NCBI GenBank assembly: GCA_015494435.1
Contig: WGBH01000243.1
Coordinates: 1 to 6,937 of the forward strand
Origin: Thiotrichaceae bacterium
GTDB taxonomy: Bacteria; Pseudomonadota; Gammaproteobacteria; Thiotrichales; Thiotrichaceae
Reading direction: 5' to 3'
DNA length: 6,937 bases
The notes under the pieces are model-generated. The model saw only the letters and a list, made by a program, of their open reading frames with translations. It had not been told where the DNA came from and did no database searches. Both the position numbers and the translations under genes were made by a program. This document shows, piece after piece, positions 1-6,937 of this stretch; position 1 is the stretch's first letter; each line of letters opens with the position of its first letter.

Positions 1-1235
1 CCATAAAATCTACCAAAGGATGATTTTTGTCTTTCAGCAAGAATTATCAACCGCAAAAGAAGAAACATAAAAAGCGCAATAACTACTGTTGTTCCAATAA
101 AACCCCACTCCTCTCCTACCGTACAAAATATAAAGTCAGTATCTTGTTCCGGCACAAAATCATATTTTGTTTGCGTACCTTGCAAAAAACCTTTACCAAA
201 AACACCCCCTGAACCAATAGCAATTTCAGATTGTTTTACATTGTAACCCACTCCGGCAGGATCTTGTTCTAAACCCAAGAGGACATTAATACGGGTACGC
301 TGATGTTTTTCTAAAACATGGTTAAAAATATAATCAACAGAAAAAGTAAAAAGCATAGTAGTAATCAAAACAACAGAAATCAAACCAAAAGACCTTATTT
401 TTGATTTGTAGGCAGGGAAAATAAACAAAATTATTGATGCAATAGTACTCAACAATACGATATACAAATAGTCTAATTGAATTGTGTATTTATTAATTAC
501 ATAAAAAATTGTGCTAACAATTAGATAAATCACAAGAGCAAATAATGCGAATGCTCTATTTTTTTCAATAAGGTAAAAAACCAATAACCCCAATAGCGGC
601 AAAATCAGTAAAACATAGAAAATATCGACCAATAAAACAGAAATAAATAACGCAATCAGCAATAATCCTACAACAATCATCCAGTTTGGAAGCCCTGCAC
701 GATACAAAACAATAATAAAACTGGCATAAACCAAAGCAGACCCTGTATCGTTTTGAAGTATAATCAGAGCAGCCGGTAAAAAGATAATCAATCCGGCTCT
801 TGCCATATCTTTTAGCTTATTAATGTTAGTACCATAAGTGCTTAAAAATTTAGCTAAAGCTAAAGCTGTACCTAATTTAGCAAATTCTGCCGGTTGAAAA
901 CGAAAGGGTCCAATATCAAACCACGACCTAGCTCCATGTATTTTGGTTCCAAAAAGCAAAACAGCAATTAGTAATAAAATAACAATTAAATAAAATAAAT
1001 AAGCAAAATATTCATAAAATTTACCTTCAATTAGGAAAATAGTAATTATAAAAATCATTGCTACACTTATCCATATCAATTGTTTACCATATCGTTGAGT
1101 AATATCAAAAATATTCCCGTGTTCTTCATTGTAAACAGCTGCATAGATATTAAACCAGCCTAGAATAACCAATGTAAAATATACCAACACGGTAATCCAA
1201 TCAATATTGCCTAATGTATTTGAAGTTCTTCTCAC
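1..1235 (-). CDS. rodA: RodA, SEDS-family peptidoglycan glycosyltransferase (3' end beyond window)
   Basis: RodA is the integral membrane polymerase of the Rod complex. It joins lipid II into glycan strands together with PBP2. The frame starts at a GTG (1233-1235) that overlaps the mrdA stop; the next in-frame Met is residue 60, inside a membrane helix, so GTG is the only sensible start. 411 codons are visible. Family landmarks seen are GARSW with Trp105 followed by FQPAEFAK (114-120), QNDTGSAL (161-168), QRTRINVLL (312-320), SEIAIGSGG (336-344), FLQGTQTK (350-357), and VPEQDTDFIF with Asp367, which matches the essential extracellular Asp of RodA (E. coli Asp262). AERQKSSFGR lies close to the window edge. 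The C-terminal part carrying the usual PLPFxSYGGSS signature is missing, perhaps 60-80 residues. The spacing between Trp105 and Asp367 is about 90-100 residues longer than in E. coli or B. subtilis RodA and is filled by extra hydrophobic segments. Identity is secure. Confidence 0.97.
   Translation of the reverse strand, partial: MRRTSNTLGNIDWITVLVYFTLVILGWFNIYAAVYNEEHGNIFDITQRYGKQLIWISVAMIFIITIFLIEGKFYEYFAYLFYLIVILLLIAVLLFGTKIHGARSWFDIGPFRFQPAEFAKLGTALALAKFLSTYGTNINKLKDMARAGLIIFLPAALIILQNDTGSALVYASFIIVLYRAGLPNWMIVVGLLLIALFISVLLVDIFYVLLILPLLGLLVFYLIEKNRAFALFALVIYLIVSTIFYVINKYTIQLDYLYIVLLSTIASIILFIFPAYKSKIRSFGLISVVLITTMLFTFSVDYIFNHVLEKHQRTRINVLLGLEQDPAGVGYNVKQSEIAIGSGGVFGKGFLQGTQTKYDFVPEQDTDFIFCTVGEEWGFIGTTVVIALFMFLLLRLIILAERQKSSFGRFY
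1232..1235 (-). other. mrdA stop / rodA start overlap (GTGA)
   Basis: On the minus strand the last bases of mrdA and the first of rodA share GTGA: GTG (1235-1233) starts rodA and TGA (1234-1232) ends mrdA. No purine-rich ribosome binding site is apparent before the GTG. This arrangement is commonly linked to translational coupling, where the ribosome ending on mrdA reinitiates on rodA. Coupling here is an inference; the overlap itself is read directly. Confidence 0.9.
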
Positions 1236-3064
1236 TCTACTGTTTTTTCTTTGCTATGAATAAAATCCGCATTTAAAATTTTTTCTTCCATATAGGGTCT
1301 GCTGGTAGAATCAGTTAAGTATTTTTCAATCATTAAACTGGCAATTGGTGCCGCCCAAGTTCCACCATATCCTGCATTTTCAACATATACCGAAATGGCT
1401 ATCTTAGGATTTTCTTTCGGAGCAAAAGCAATAAATATAGAATGATCTTTTCCGTGAGGATTTTGGGCAGTTCCTGTTTTTCCGCAAATAGTTATGTTAG
1501 GCAAATAAGCACGGGTTGCAGTGCCCGATTTTACTACCAACTCCATCCCCTCTATTACCGGAGGGAAATAGGCAGAATCAATTCCAACATAATTTTTTAC
1601 ATAAAAACGCGCATCAATACTGTCTTTACTTTCTATGCCTTTAACAATATGGGGGATGTAATAGTATCCTTTATTAGCAATAGCAGCAGTAACATTAGCC
1701 ATTTGCAAAGGAGTAATTCCTAATTCACCTTGTCCGATTGCCATAGAAACAAGCCTTAAAGGTTTCCATGCTCTACCCTTGAAAAGTTTATTATAGTGCT
1801 CTTTTGTGTAAAGTATTCCCTTTTGTTCATAAGATAAATCAGTATTTAATTTGCGTCCGATACCAAATTTCAATAAATAATTGCGCCAACTATCAAAAGC
1901 GATGCTTACCGAATCATAATTTTTGTTGTTCATCAGGCGCATAAAAACCTGCGAATAATAAGCATTACAAGAGCCCTGTATTGAATGCAAAAATGTTACG
2001 GCACTCCCATGATGGCAATACTGATGAAAGTTACCAACTCTAAAACCACCATTACAAGGCAATACGGTTCGCGTAGTAATAACCTTTTCTTGTAAACCTA
2101 TTAATGCATTAACCGTTTTAAAGGTTGAACCCGGAGGATAAATTGCACTTATTGCTCTATTGTATAGAGGTTGGTTTTTGTCATTTTTTAACATTTTGTA
2201 ATTTTTTGCCCTATTACGTCCTACCAGTAAATTAGGATCATAAGTAGGCGAAGAAACTAAAGCCAGTATTTCACCCGTACCGGGGTCAATAGCTACTAAG
2301 CTCCCTTTTTTATTCTTCAAGAGTAATTCTCCATATGCTTGTAATTCAGCATCTAATGTTGTAGTAATATTTTTACCGGCAATAGCAATAGAGTCGTATT
2401 TTCCATTTTTATAACTGCCTTTAATACGATTATGTACATCCACAGTAAATATTTTCACGCCCTTTTTTCCTCGAAACTCCTTTTCATAGGAGCGCTCAAT
2501 ACCACTAATGCCTATATAGTCGCCTGATTGATAATAACTATCCTTTTCAATATCTTTTTTATTCACCTCGCCAACATAGCCTAAAACAGCAGCTGCAACA
2601 GGTTTTGCATAAGCACGAATCGTTCTGGGTTGTGTATAAAAACCTCTAAATTTAAAAAGTTTTTCCTCAAGCAAAGAGTATCGTTCAAAAGATAAGAGCG
2701 AAATGATAATTTTAGGTCTGAACCATGAGCTGCTTCGCTTCAATTCTTTAAATTTTTTAACAAATTCAGTTCTGTCTTCACCAACAATATAACAAAATTC
2801 AGTGGTATCAAAGGCTTGCACTTCTCGAAAAATAGCAACAACATCAAAAACCGGCTTGTTATAGGCAAGCAGTTCTCCGTTCCTATCAAAAATTAAGCCC
2901 CTTGAAGGATATTGAATAATATGTCGGGTTGCATTATTTTCAGCAGAACGTTTATAATGATTATCAGGAACTTGTAAATAAAACAAACGGCCAATATAAA
3001 TAAGCAATATAAGGACAATAAATCCTGATATAATCACTTTTCTATTTGCAAATTTGTTTTCCAC
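1232..3064 (-). CDS. mrdA: Penicillin-binding protein 2 (class B PBP, elongasome transpeptidase)
   Basis: PBP2 is a DD-transpeptidase that cross-links peptidoglycan during lateral wall growth. It is anchored in the inner membrane with its catalytic domain in the periplasm, and it partners RodA. The 610 residues are close to the usual length (E. coli 633). Domains in order: a short cytoplasmic tail, one membrane anchor (about 10-30), a pedestal/dimerisation domain with PSRGLIFDRNGELLA (53-67) and GISGIERSYEKEFRG (185-199), then the transpeptidase domain. Active-site motifs are complete: STFK (nucleophile Ser313, Lys316), SCN (365-367) and KTGT (529-532). Cys and His residues are concentrated at 337-366. 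Translation starts at GTG (3062-3064), four bases after the mreD stop. No ATG lies nearby in frame, and the next internal Met is about residue 291, so the GTG is well supported. The product is a beta-lactam target. FtsI/PBP3 is less likely because of the mreBCD-rodA context. Confidence 0.98.
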   Translation of the reverse strand: MENKFANRKVIISGFIVLILLIYIGRLFYLQVPDNHYKRSAENNATRHIIQYPSRGLIFDRNGELLAYNKPVFDVVAIFREVQAFDTTEFCYIVGEDRTEFVKKFKELKRSSSWFRPKIIISLLSFERYSLLEEKLFKFRGFYTQPRTIRAYAKPVAAAVLGYVGEVNKKDIEKDSYYQSGDYIGISGIERSYEKEFRGKKGVKIFTVDVHNRIKGSYKNGKYDSIAIAGKNITTTLDAELQAYGELLLKNKKGSLVAIDPGTGEILALVSSPTYDPNLLVGRNRAKNYKMLKNDKNQPLYNRAISAIYPPGSTFKTVNALIGLQEKVITTRTVLPCNGGFRVGNFHQYCHHGSAVTFLHSIQGSCNAYYSQVFMRLMNNKNYDSVSIAFDSWRNYLLKFGIGRKLNTDLSYEQKGILYTKEHYNKLFKGRAWKPLRLVSMAIGQGELGITPLQMANVTAAIANKGYYYIPHIVKGIESKDSIDARFYVKNYVGIDSAYFPPVIEGMELVVKSGTATRAYLPNITICGKTGTAQNPHGKDHSIFIAFAPKENPKIAISVYVENAGYGGTWAAPIASLMIEKYLTDSTSRPYMEEKILNADFIHSKEKTVE

Positions 3065-3071
3065 ACTTTTA
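3062..3071 (-). other. mreD stop to mrdA GTG start junction
   Basis: The TAA ending mreD (3069-3071) is followed by only four bases (AAGT) before the GTG that starts mrdA (3062-3064). The preceding mreD codons are A/T-rich and no Shine-Dalgarno-like sequence is visible, as is usual for Bacteroidetes. The tight spacing supports one transcript and fixes the mrdA start by default. Confidence 0.75.
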
Positions 3072-3581
3072 TTTTCTAAAAATAGTATATTGACTAATTA
3101 CAATCAACATCATTGATATCAGACTTGCAATAAATACTTTATATAGGAGTACCCAAAAATTATCAAAGCCAAAAGACTCAAGAAGATAATAGCCGATTTG
3201 ATGAATAAGCACGAGGCTAATTGAATATTTTAGAAACCATTTTAACCCTTGATAATAAACACGCGGGAAAGTACCTGTTTCATATCCGGTACGAGGAGAT
3301 AAATAATTTAATATTCCGGGTCGGATAAAAGCAATAAGCACACTTGCCGCAGCATTTAAGCCAAGGGTATTTGAAAAAATATCAATTGAAAGACCTATAA
3401 AAAAAGCCAATATCAAAACAATCCAGTTAGGTGTTTCAAAAGGAAGCAGTATTATATAAAGTATATAAACAACAGGAACAACTCCATATGATGTAAGATG
3501 AATATTATTAAAAATAAATACCTGTATTAATACAAGTATTAAAAAACGACCAATATTACGGGCAAAAATATTAATACTCAT
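3069..3581 (-). CDS. mreD: Rod shape-determining protein MreD
   Basis: MreD is a small polytopic inner membrane protein of the elongasome that binds MreC and helps control PBP2-RodA activity. Its 170 residues are normal for the family. The protein is strongly hydrophobic, with segments at about 10-26, 33-48, 52-70, 75-90, 118-135 and 143-165, fitting five or six membrane helices. The stretch GLSIDIFSNTLGLNAA (63-78) matches the family signature, an Asp inside a helix followed by a Leu-Gly pair. The ATG (3579-3581) lies inside the end of mreC, overlapping it by 11 bases, and the stop is four bases before mrdA. MreD sequences diverge greatly, so identification rests on the Asp motif, size, hydrophobicity and the position between mreC and mrdA, which together are decisive. 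No defect is visible. Confidence 0.95.
   Translation of the reverse strand: MSINIFARNIGRFLILVLIQVFIFNNIHLTSYGVVPVVYILYIILLPFETPNWIVLILAFFIGLSIDIFSNTLGLNAAASVLIAFIRPGILNYLSPRTGYETGTFPRVYYQGLKWFLKYSISLVLIHQIGYYLLESFGFDNFWVLLYKVFIASLISMMLIVISQYTIFRK
3571..3581 (-). other. mreC/mreD 11-base coding overlap
   Basis: The mreD start ATG (3579-3581) precedes the mreC stop TAA (3571-3573), so the genes share 11 bases (ATGAGTATTAA) in different frames. No ribosome binding site is evident in the end of mreC. Such an overlap fits translational coupling and balanced synthesis of two proteins that bind each other; this is an inference from the layout. Confidence 0.85.
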
Positions 3582-4401
3582 TATCTACTGACTTTTCTAA
3601 TAACAATAATTCATCGCGCATTGTATTGTCAATCACATATACATAATAAAGGCTTTTAAAATCTGTAGAAAGTTTAACATCAATTTCATAGAAATTATTA
3701 CTTTCATTGGTTCTATAATCGTTAATGGTTCCTATTGCAATTCCTGCCGGAAAAATTGCAGAAAAGCCACTGGTAACAATACTGTCTCCTTTGTCTATTT
3801 TTACATGATTAGGGACCTCTGCCAAACTGGCAAAACGATAATCATTTTTTGTCCAGTACAGCGAACCAAAATGATTACTGTTTTTTATCTTTGCACTCAA
3901 TCCAAAACGGCTATTCAATAATGAAACGACCAAGGCGTAATGATCAGATGCAGCAACAACCACACCAACAACACCTTGCGGTCCGACTACTCCACAATCT
4001 ATCTTAACACCATCGGCTTTACCTTTATCAATAGTAATAAAGTTTTGTGCCTTATAGATAGAGTTATTTATAACAGTTGCACTTAAATAACTATATTTTA
4101 CCGAATCAATAAGCAAGCTATCCCTATCGTCAAATTTTGATAAAGATTGTAATTTATTCAAACGGTTTCTTAAAGCCAGATTTTCTTTAAGTAATAATTC
4201 ATTTTCCTGTGCTAATGTAAAATAAGCAAGCCAAGTATTGATTTTTTTATTGAAATAACCGCTAATAGAGTTTGCAGAACTGAAAACAACTTTCTTTTTT
4301 TCCAAGTCATCTGAAACTACCATATTAATGGATATTATTTCCAGAATCAGAAACATAATAACCAGATGAAAGCGGATAATTACATTAATTAGTGTTTTCA
4401 T
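3571..4401 (-). CDS. mreC: Rod shape-determining protein MreC
   Basis: MreC is a bitopic inner membrane protein whose periplasmic part forms filaments and activates PBP2, linking the wall enzymes to MreD and MreB. The 276 residues show the expected order: short cytoplasmic start, one membrane helix (about 8-29), a helical coiled-coil region (about 60-90, including AQENELLLKENLALRNRLNK), then the beta-rich domain from about 105. Family landmarks are ITIDKGKADGVK (122-133), GVVGPQGVVGVV (137-148), DKGDSIVTSGFSAIFPAGIAIG (203-224, beta-strand and turn) and the closing strand near 252-257. Length is in the normal range. It starts at ATG (4399-4401), 12 bases after the mreB stop, and overlaps mreD by 11 bases at its end. 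The acidic/hydrophobic tail after residue 260 is short; many other MreC proteins carry longer tails. Confidence 0.97.
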   Translation of the reverse strand: MKTLINVIIRFHLVIMFLILEIISINMVVSDDLEKKKVVFSSANSISGYFNKKINTWLAYFTLAQENELLLKENLALRNRLNKLQSLSKFDDRDSLLIDSVKYSYLSATVINNSIYKAQNFITIDKGKADGVKIDCGVVGPQGVVGVVVAASDHYALVVSLLNSRFGLSAKIKNSNHFGSLYWTKNDYRFASLAEVPNHVKIDKGDSIVTSGFSAIFPAGIAIGTINDYRTNESNNFYEIDVKLSTDFKSLYYVYVIDNTMRDELLLLEKSVDNEY

Positions 4402-4413
4402 TAACCAGCTTAT

Positions 4414-5436
4414 TTAGCGCATCAGGAATTCAAATTTATCAACATTTTTCAATGCAATTCCTGTACCACGAGCAACGGCATGCAACGGATCTTCTGCGAT
4501 ATGAACTTTAATATTGGTTTTTTCCGATAATCTTTTATCAAGCCCGCGTAGTAAAGCTCCTCCTCCTGCCAGATAAATACCTTTTTTAAAGATATCTGCG
4601 TATAATTCGGGGGGTGTTTCTTCTAAAACTCCTAAAATAGCCGTTTCAATTTTAGCGATTGATTTATCCAAACAATGTGCAATTTCCTGATAAGAAACCG
4701 GTATTTCAACCGGCAATGCAGTCATTTGGTGTGGACCCCGTACCATATAATCAGCCGGCGGATCTTCAATATCAGGAATTGCAGCTCCCACATTGATTTT
4801 AATGGCTTCGGCAGTTCGTTCTCCCACTTTCAAATTGTGTTGATGACGCATATATTCCTGAATTTCACGCGTAAAATCATCACCTGCTGTACGAATGGAT
4901 TTGTTGGCAACAATTCCTCCCAATGAAATAACTGCTATTTCACTGGTTCCACCACCAATATCAATTACCATACTTCCTTCCGGAGCTTCAACGTCCAAAC
5001 CAATTCCTAAAGCTGCCGCCATTGGTTCATGAATAAGAAATACCTCACGTGCACCGGCATGTTCTGCAGAGTCTCGTACAGCTCTAATTTCAACCTCTGT
5101 ACTACCGGAAGGGATACAAATTACCATTTTCAATGTGGTAGTAAACATATTGTTTTTTGAACTAGCCATTTTAATCAGTTCGCGAATCATTAACTCTGCT
5201 GCATTAAAATCTGCAATCACTCCATCGCGCAAAGGACGAATGGTTTTTATATGCTCATGAGTTTTTCCTTGCATTTGCCGTGCTTTTGAACCTATGGCAA
5301 TCAGTCTGTTTTTGATTTTATCAATGGCTACAATTGAAGGTTCATCAACTACAACTTTATCGTTTTGAATGATAATTGTGTTTGCAGTACCTAAATCAAT
5401 AGCAATTTCTTGTGAAAAAAATGAAAATAATCCCAT
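4414..5436 (-). CDS. mreB: Actin-like cell-shape protein MreB
   Basis: MreB polymerises with ATP into antiparallel double filaments on the inner face of the cytoplasmic membrane and guides the wall-synthesis complex. The 340 residues match the family length. Actin-fold nucleotide motifs are intact: phosphate-1 AIDLGTANT (12-20), the segment HEPMAAALG (137-145) with the presumed catalytic Glu138, phosphate-2 VIDIGGGTSE (157-166), and the adenosine loop YLAGGGALLRG (288-298). Membrane contact is expected through the N-terminal amphipathic start (MGLFSFFS) and the hydrophobic loop near Met97-Phe98. The segment around 215-250, with VGAAIPDIEDPP and TALPVEIPVS, is typical of MreB and separates it from DnaK or FtsA. 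ATG at 5434-5436 gives the canonical N-terminus. It sits 21 bases after purH and 12 bases before mreC. No missing residue or frame break is visible. Confidence 0.98.
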   Translation of the reverse strand: MGLFSFFSQEIAIDLGTANTIIIQNDKVVVDEPSIVAIDKIKNRLIAIGSKARQMQGKTHEHIKTIRPLRDGVIADFNAAELMIRELIKMASSKNNMFTTTLKMVICIPSGSTEVEIRAVRDSAEHAGAREVFLIHEPMAAALGIGLDVEAPEGSMVIDIGGGTSEIAVISLGGIVANKSIRTAGDDFTREIQEYMRHQHNLKVGERTAEAIKINVGAAIPDIEDPPADYMVRGPHQMTALPVEIPVSYQEIAHCLDKSIAKIETAILGVLEETPPELYADIFKKGIYLAGGGALLRGLDKRLSEKTNIKVHIAEDPLHAVARGTGIALKNVDKFEFLMR

Positions 5437-5457
5437 ATCCGGTTAATGTTTTCTGAA
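5437..5457 (-). other. purH-mreB spacer, no promoter or terminator seen
   Basis: This 21-base gap is the longest non-coding stretch in the window. It contains no inverted repeat followed by a T-run, no Bacteroidetes-type TAnnTTTG element, and no AGGAG-like ribosome binding site before the mreB ATG. It is too short to hold a full promoter, so mreB is probably transcribed from upstream of or within purH. This is read by eye; a promoter inside the purH coding region cannot be excluded. Confidence 0.6.
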
Positions 5458-6937
5458 TTAGTGTTTAAAATGTCTTATCCCTGTAAATACCATTGCCATA
5501 TTATTTTTATCACAATATTCAATGGAGTCTTTATCCCTAATGGAGCCTCCCGGTTGAATTACCGCATCAATCCCTTCTTTATTAGCAATTTCAACTGAGT
5601 CGGCAAAAGGGAAAAATGCATCAGATGCCATGACCGCACCTTTTAAACCAAAATTAAAGCTTTTGGCCTTTTCAATAGCCTGTTTCAATGCATCTACTCT
5701 TGATGTTTGACCAACTCCCGATGCTATTAGTTGCATATTCTTTGCCAAAACTATTGCATTTGACTTAGAATGTTTCACTAAAATATTGGCAAAAGCTAAA
5801 TCACGGTACTGTTGTTCAGTTGGTAATTTTTGAGTAACCGCTTGCATCTGCTCTTTTTGCTCGGTTTTAAGGTCTTTATCCTGCAACAAAACTCCGTTCA
5901 GTAAAGAACGAAACTGTTTTTGGGGTGAAGTTGCATTTTTTTTAATCAAAATAATTCTGTTTTTCTTGCTTTTTAATATTTCAAGTGCCTCTTGCAAATA
6001 GGCAGGAGCAATAATTACTTCAAAAAACAGATTATTAATTTCTTCGGCTGTTTCCTTATCAATTTCACGATTAGTTATCAACACACCACCAAAAGCAGAA
6101 ACAGGATCTCCTGCCAAAGCATCTTTCCAAGCATCCGCCAATTTTGGGCGAACAGCCAAACCACAAGCATTATTGTGCTTCAATATTGCAAAAGCTGTAT
6201 CGCTAAATTCATCAATTAAATTTACGGCTGCATCAATATCCAACAAATTATTATATGAGATTTCTTTACCGTGTAACTGTTCAAAAAGTTCATCAAAATT
6301 TCCGTAAAAGTATCCCTTTTGATGAGGATTTTCACCATAGCGCAATTTACGTTGTGGCTTAATACTTTCTGCGAAAACATCCTGCTCAGCTCCTGAAAAC
6401 CATTTATAAATAGCCGTATCGTAAGATGAAGATACTTCAAAAGCTTTTCCCGCAAAATACTTTCTTTGCTCTAAACTTGTTTCGCCTTTATTATTTTTTA
6501 AAATATTTAACAAATCGTTATATTGTGCTTTTGAAGGTATTATTACCACATCTTTAAAGTTCTTGGCAGCCGCACGTATCAATGATATACCGCCAATATC
6601 TATTTTTTCAATAATATCTTGTTCTTCGGCACTGCTTTTTACCGTTTCTTCAAAAGGATACAAATCAACAATCACCAAATCAATTTCAGGAATCTCATAT
6701 TGGCTTAATTGTTCCCTATCGCCGGTATTATCCCTACGGGATAAAATTCCTCCGAAAATTTTCGGATGTAATGTTTTTACTCTTCCACCCAAAATAGAAG
6801 GATATGAAGTTAAATCTTCTACCGCTTTTACGGCAATGTTCAAATCATCAATAAATGCTTTAGTTCCACCGGTTGAATAAATCTCTACACCTAAATGATT
6901 TAGCTCATTAACGATACGATCTAACTTGTCTTTATGA
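5458..6937 (-). CDS. purH: Bifunctional AICAR formyltransferase / IMP cyclohydrolase PurH (5' end beyond window)
   Basis: PurH catalyses the last two steps of de novo purine synthesis in the cytoplasm: 10-formyl-THF-dependent formylation of AICAR to FAICAR, then ring closure to IMP. The frame runs off the right edge: 492 complete codons are visible, beginning HKDKLDRIV. By comparison with remembered Bacteroides PurH (about 507 residues), roughly the first 15-20 are missing. The TTG at 6841-6843 is in frame but is not the start, because homologous sequence including STGGTKAF continues upstream of it. The N-terminal cyclohydrolase domain shows GGRVKTLHPKIFGGIL, DLVIVDLYPFE and IDIGGISLIRAAAKN. 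The formyltransferase domain begins near LRYGENPHQKGYFYG (visible residues 198-212) and carries the catalytic Lys-His pair in LKHNNACG (KHNN at 6169-6180), DPVSAFGG, GVGQTSRVDAL, MASDAFFPF and the terminal FTGIRHFKH. The protein appears intact where visible. Confidence 0.98.
   Translation of the reverse strand, partial: HKDKLDRIVNELNHLGVEIYSTGGTKAFIDDLNIAVKAVEDLTSYPSILGGRVKTLHPKIFGGILSRRDNTGDREQLSQYEIPEIDLVIVDLYPFEETVKSSAEEQDIIEKIDIGGISLIRAAAKNFKDVVIIPSKAQYNDLLNILKNNKGETSLEQRKYFAGKAFEVSSSYDTAIYKWFSGAEQDVFAESIKPQRKLRYGENPHQKGYFYGNFDELFEQLHGKEISYNNLLDIDAAVNLIDEFSDTAFAILKHNNACGLAVRPKLADAWKDALAGDPVSAFGGVLITNREIDKETAEEINNLFFEVIIAPAYLQEALEILKSKKNRIILIKKNATSPQKQFRSLLNGVLLQDKDLKTEQKEQMQAVTQKLPTEQQYRDLAFANILVKHSKSNAIVLAKNMQLIASGVGQTSRVDALKQAIEKAKSFNFGLKGAVMASDAFFPFADSVEIANKEGIDAVIQPGGSIRDKDSIEYCDKNNMAMVFTGIRHFKH

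Noticed and set aside
27..212. 61-codon open frame on the plus strand at the left edge
   Set aside because: It is antisense to the RodA catalytic-loop region (VPEQDTDFIF), which is clearly the coding strand here.
1442..1723. 93-codon open frame on the plus strand
   Set aside because: It lies entirely antisense to the PBP2 transpeptidase domain, including the KTGT motif. Its translation resembles no family I know and it has no plausible start context.
4675..4926. 83-codon open frame on the plus strand
   Set aside because: It is antisense to conserved mreB sequence and its composition is that of a reverse-complement shadow, with no recognisable domain.
5936..5943. Run of eight T (A8 in the coding strand) inside purH, considered as a slippage or frameshift site
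   Set aside because: The purH frame continues intact on both sides with conserved motifs, and such runs are common in AT-rich coding sequence. Nothing indicates programmed slippage.
6222..6455. 77-codon frame on the minus strand, and plus-strand frames at 5992-6219 and 6563-6880
   Set aside because: All sit inside purH in other frames, where purH itself shows continuous conserved motifs. They are shadow frames of a conserved gene.
6841..6843. TTG considered as the purH start codon
   Set aside because: The same frame stays open to the window edge and encodes recognisable PurH sequence (HKDKLDRIV, STGGTKAF), so the true start lies outside the window.
1..6937. Possibility of a novel defence, mobile or otherwise undescribed system
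   Set aside because: Every part of the window except three tiny spacers is covered by six well-known housekeeping genes in a familiar order. I saw no repeats, foreign-looking composition or unexplained genes.

Overview
This window is part of a chromosomal housekeeping and cell-shape operon from an AT-rich Bacteroidetes (Bacteroidota) bacterium, probably of the class Bacteroidia. Three things suggest this: the gene order purH-mreB-mreC-mreD-mrdA-rodA, which I recall from Bacteroidales genomes; the close resemblance of PurH, MreB and PBP2 to remembered Bacteroides-type sequences (for example PurH ending in FTGIRHFKH); and the lack of Shine-Dalgarno-like sequences before the starts, which is usual in this phylum. 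Genus and species cannot be named from this sequence.

All six genes lie on the minus strand, so transcription runs from right to left. From upstream to downstream they are: purH (5458-6937, lacking its first codons, which lie beyond the right edge), mreB (4414-5436), mreC (3571-4401), mreD (3069-3581), mrdA encoding PBP2 (1232-3064) and rodA (1-1235, lacking its 3' end, which lies beyond the left edge). Packing is very tight: spacers of 21, 12 and 4 bases, an 11-base overlap (mreC/mreD) and a 4-base overlap (mrdA/rodA). There is no non-coding stretch longer than 21 bases, and I saw no RNA gene, mobile element, CRISPR, terminator or convincing internal promoter. Reading frames on the plus strand are antisense shadows of these genes.

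The five genes after purH encode the core elongasome (Rod complex). MreB is the cytoplasmic actin-like filament. MreC and MreD are the membrane and periplasmic connectors. RodA (a SEDS glycosyltransferase) polymerises lipid II into glycan strands, and PBP2 (mrdA) cross-links them. purH supplies the last two steps of IMP synthesis and is linked by position rather than by an obvious shared function.

No previously undescribed system is visible. The points most worth a second look are a roughly 95-residue, apparently four-helix expansion in RodA; a Cys/His-rich cluster between the first two active-site motifs of PBP2; and GTG starts on both mrdA and rodA, the latter overlapping the mrdA stop codon.
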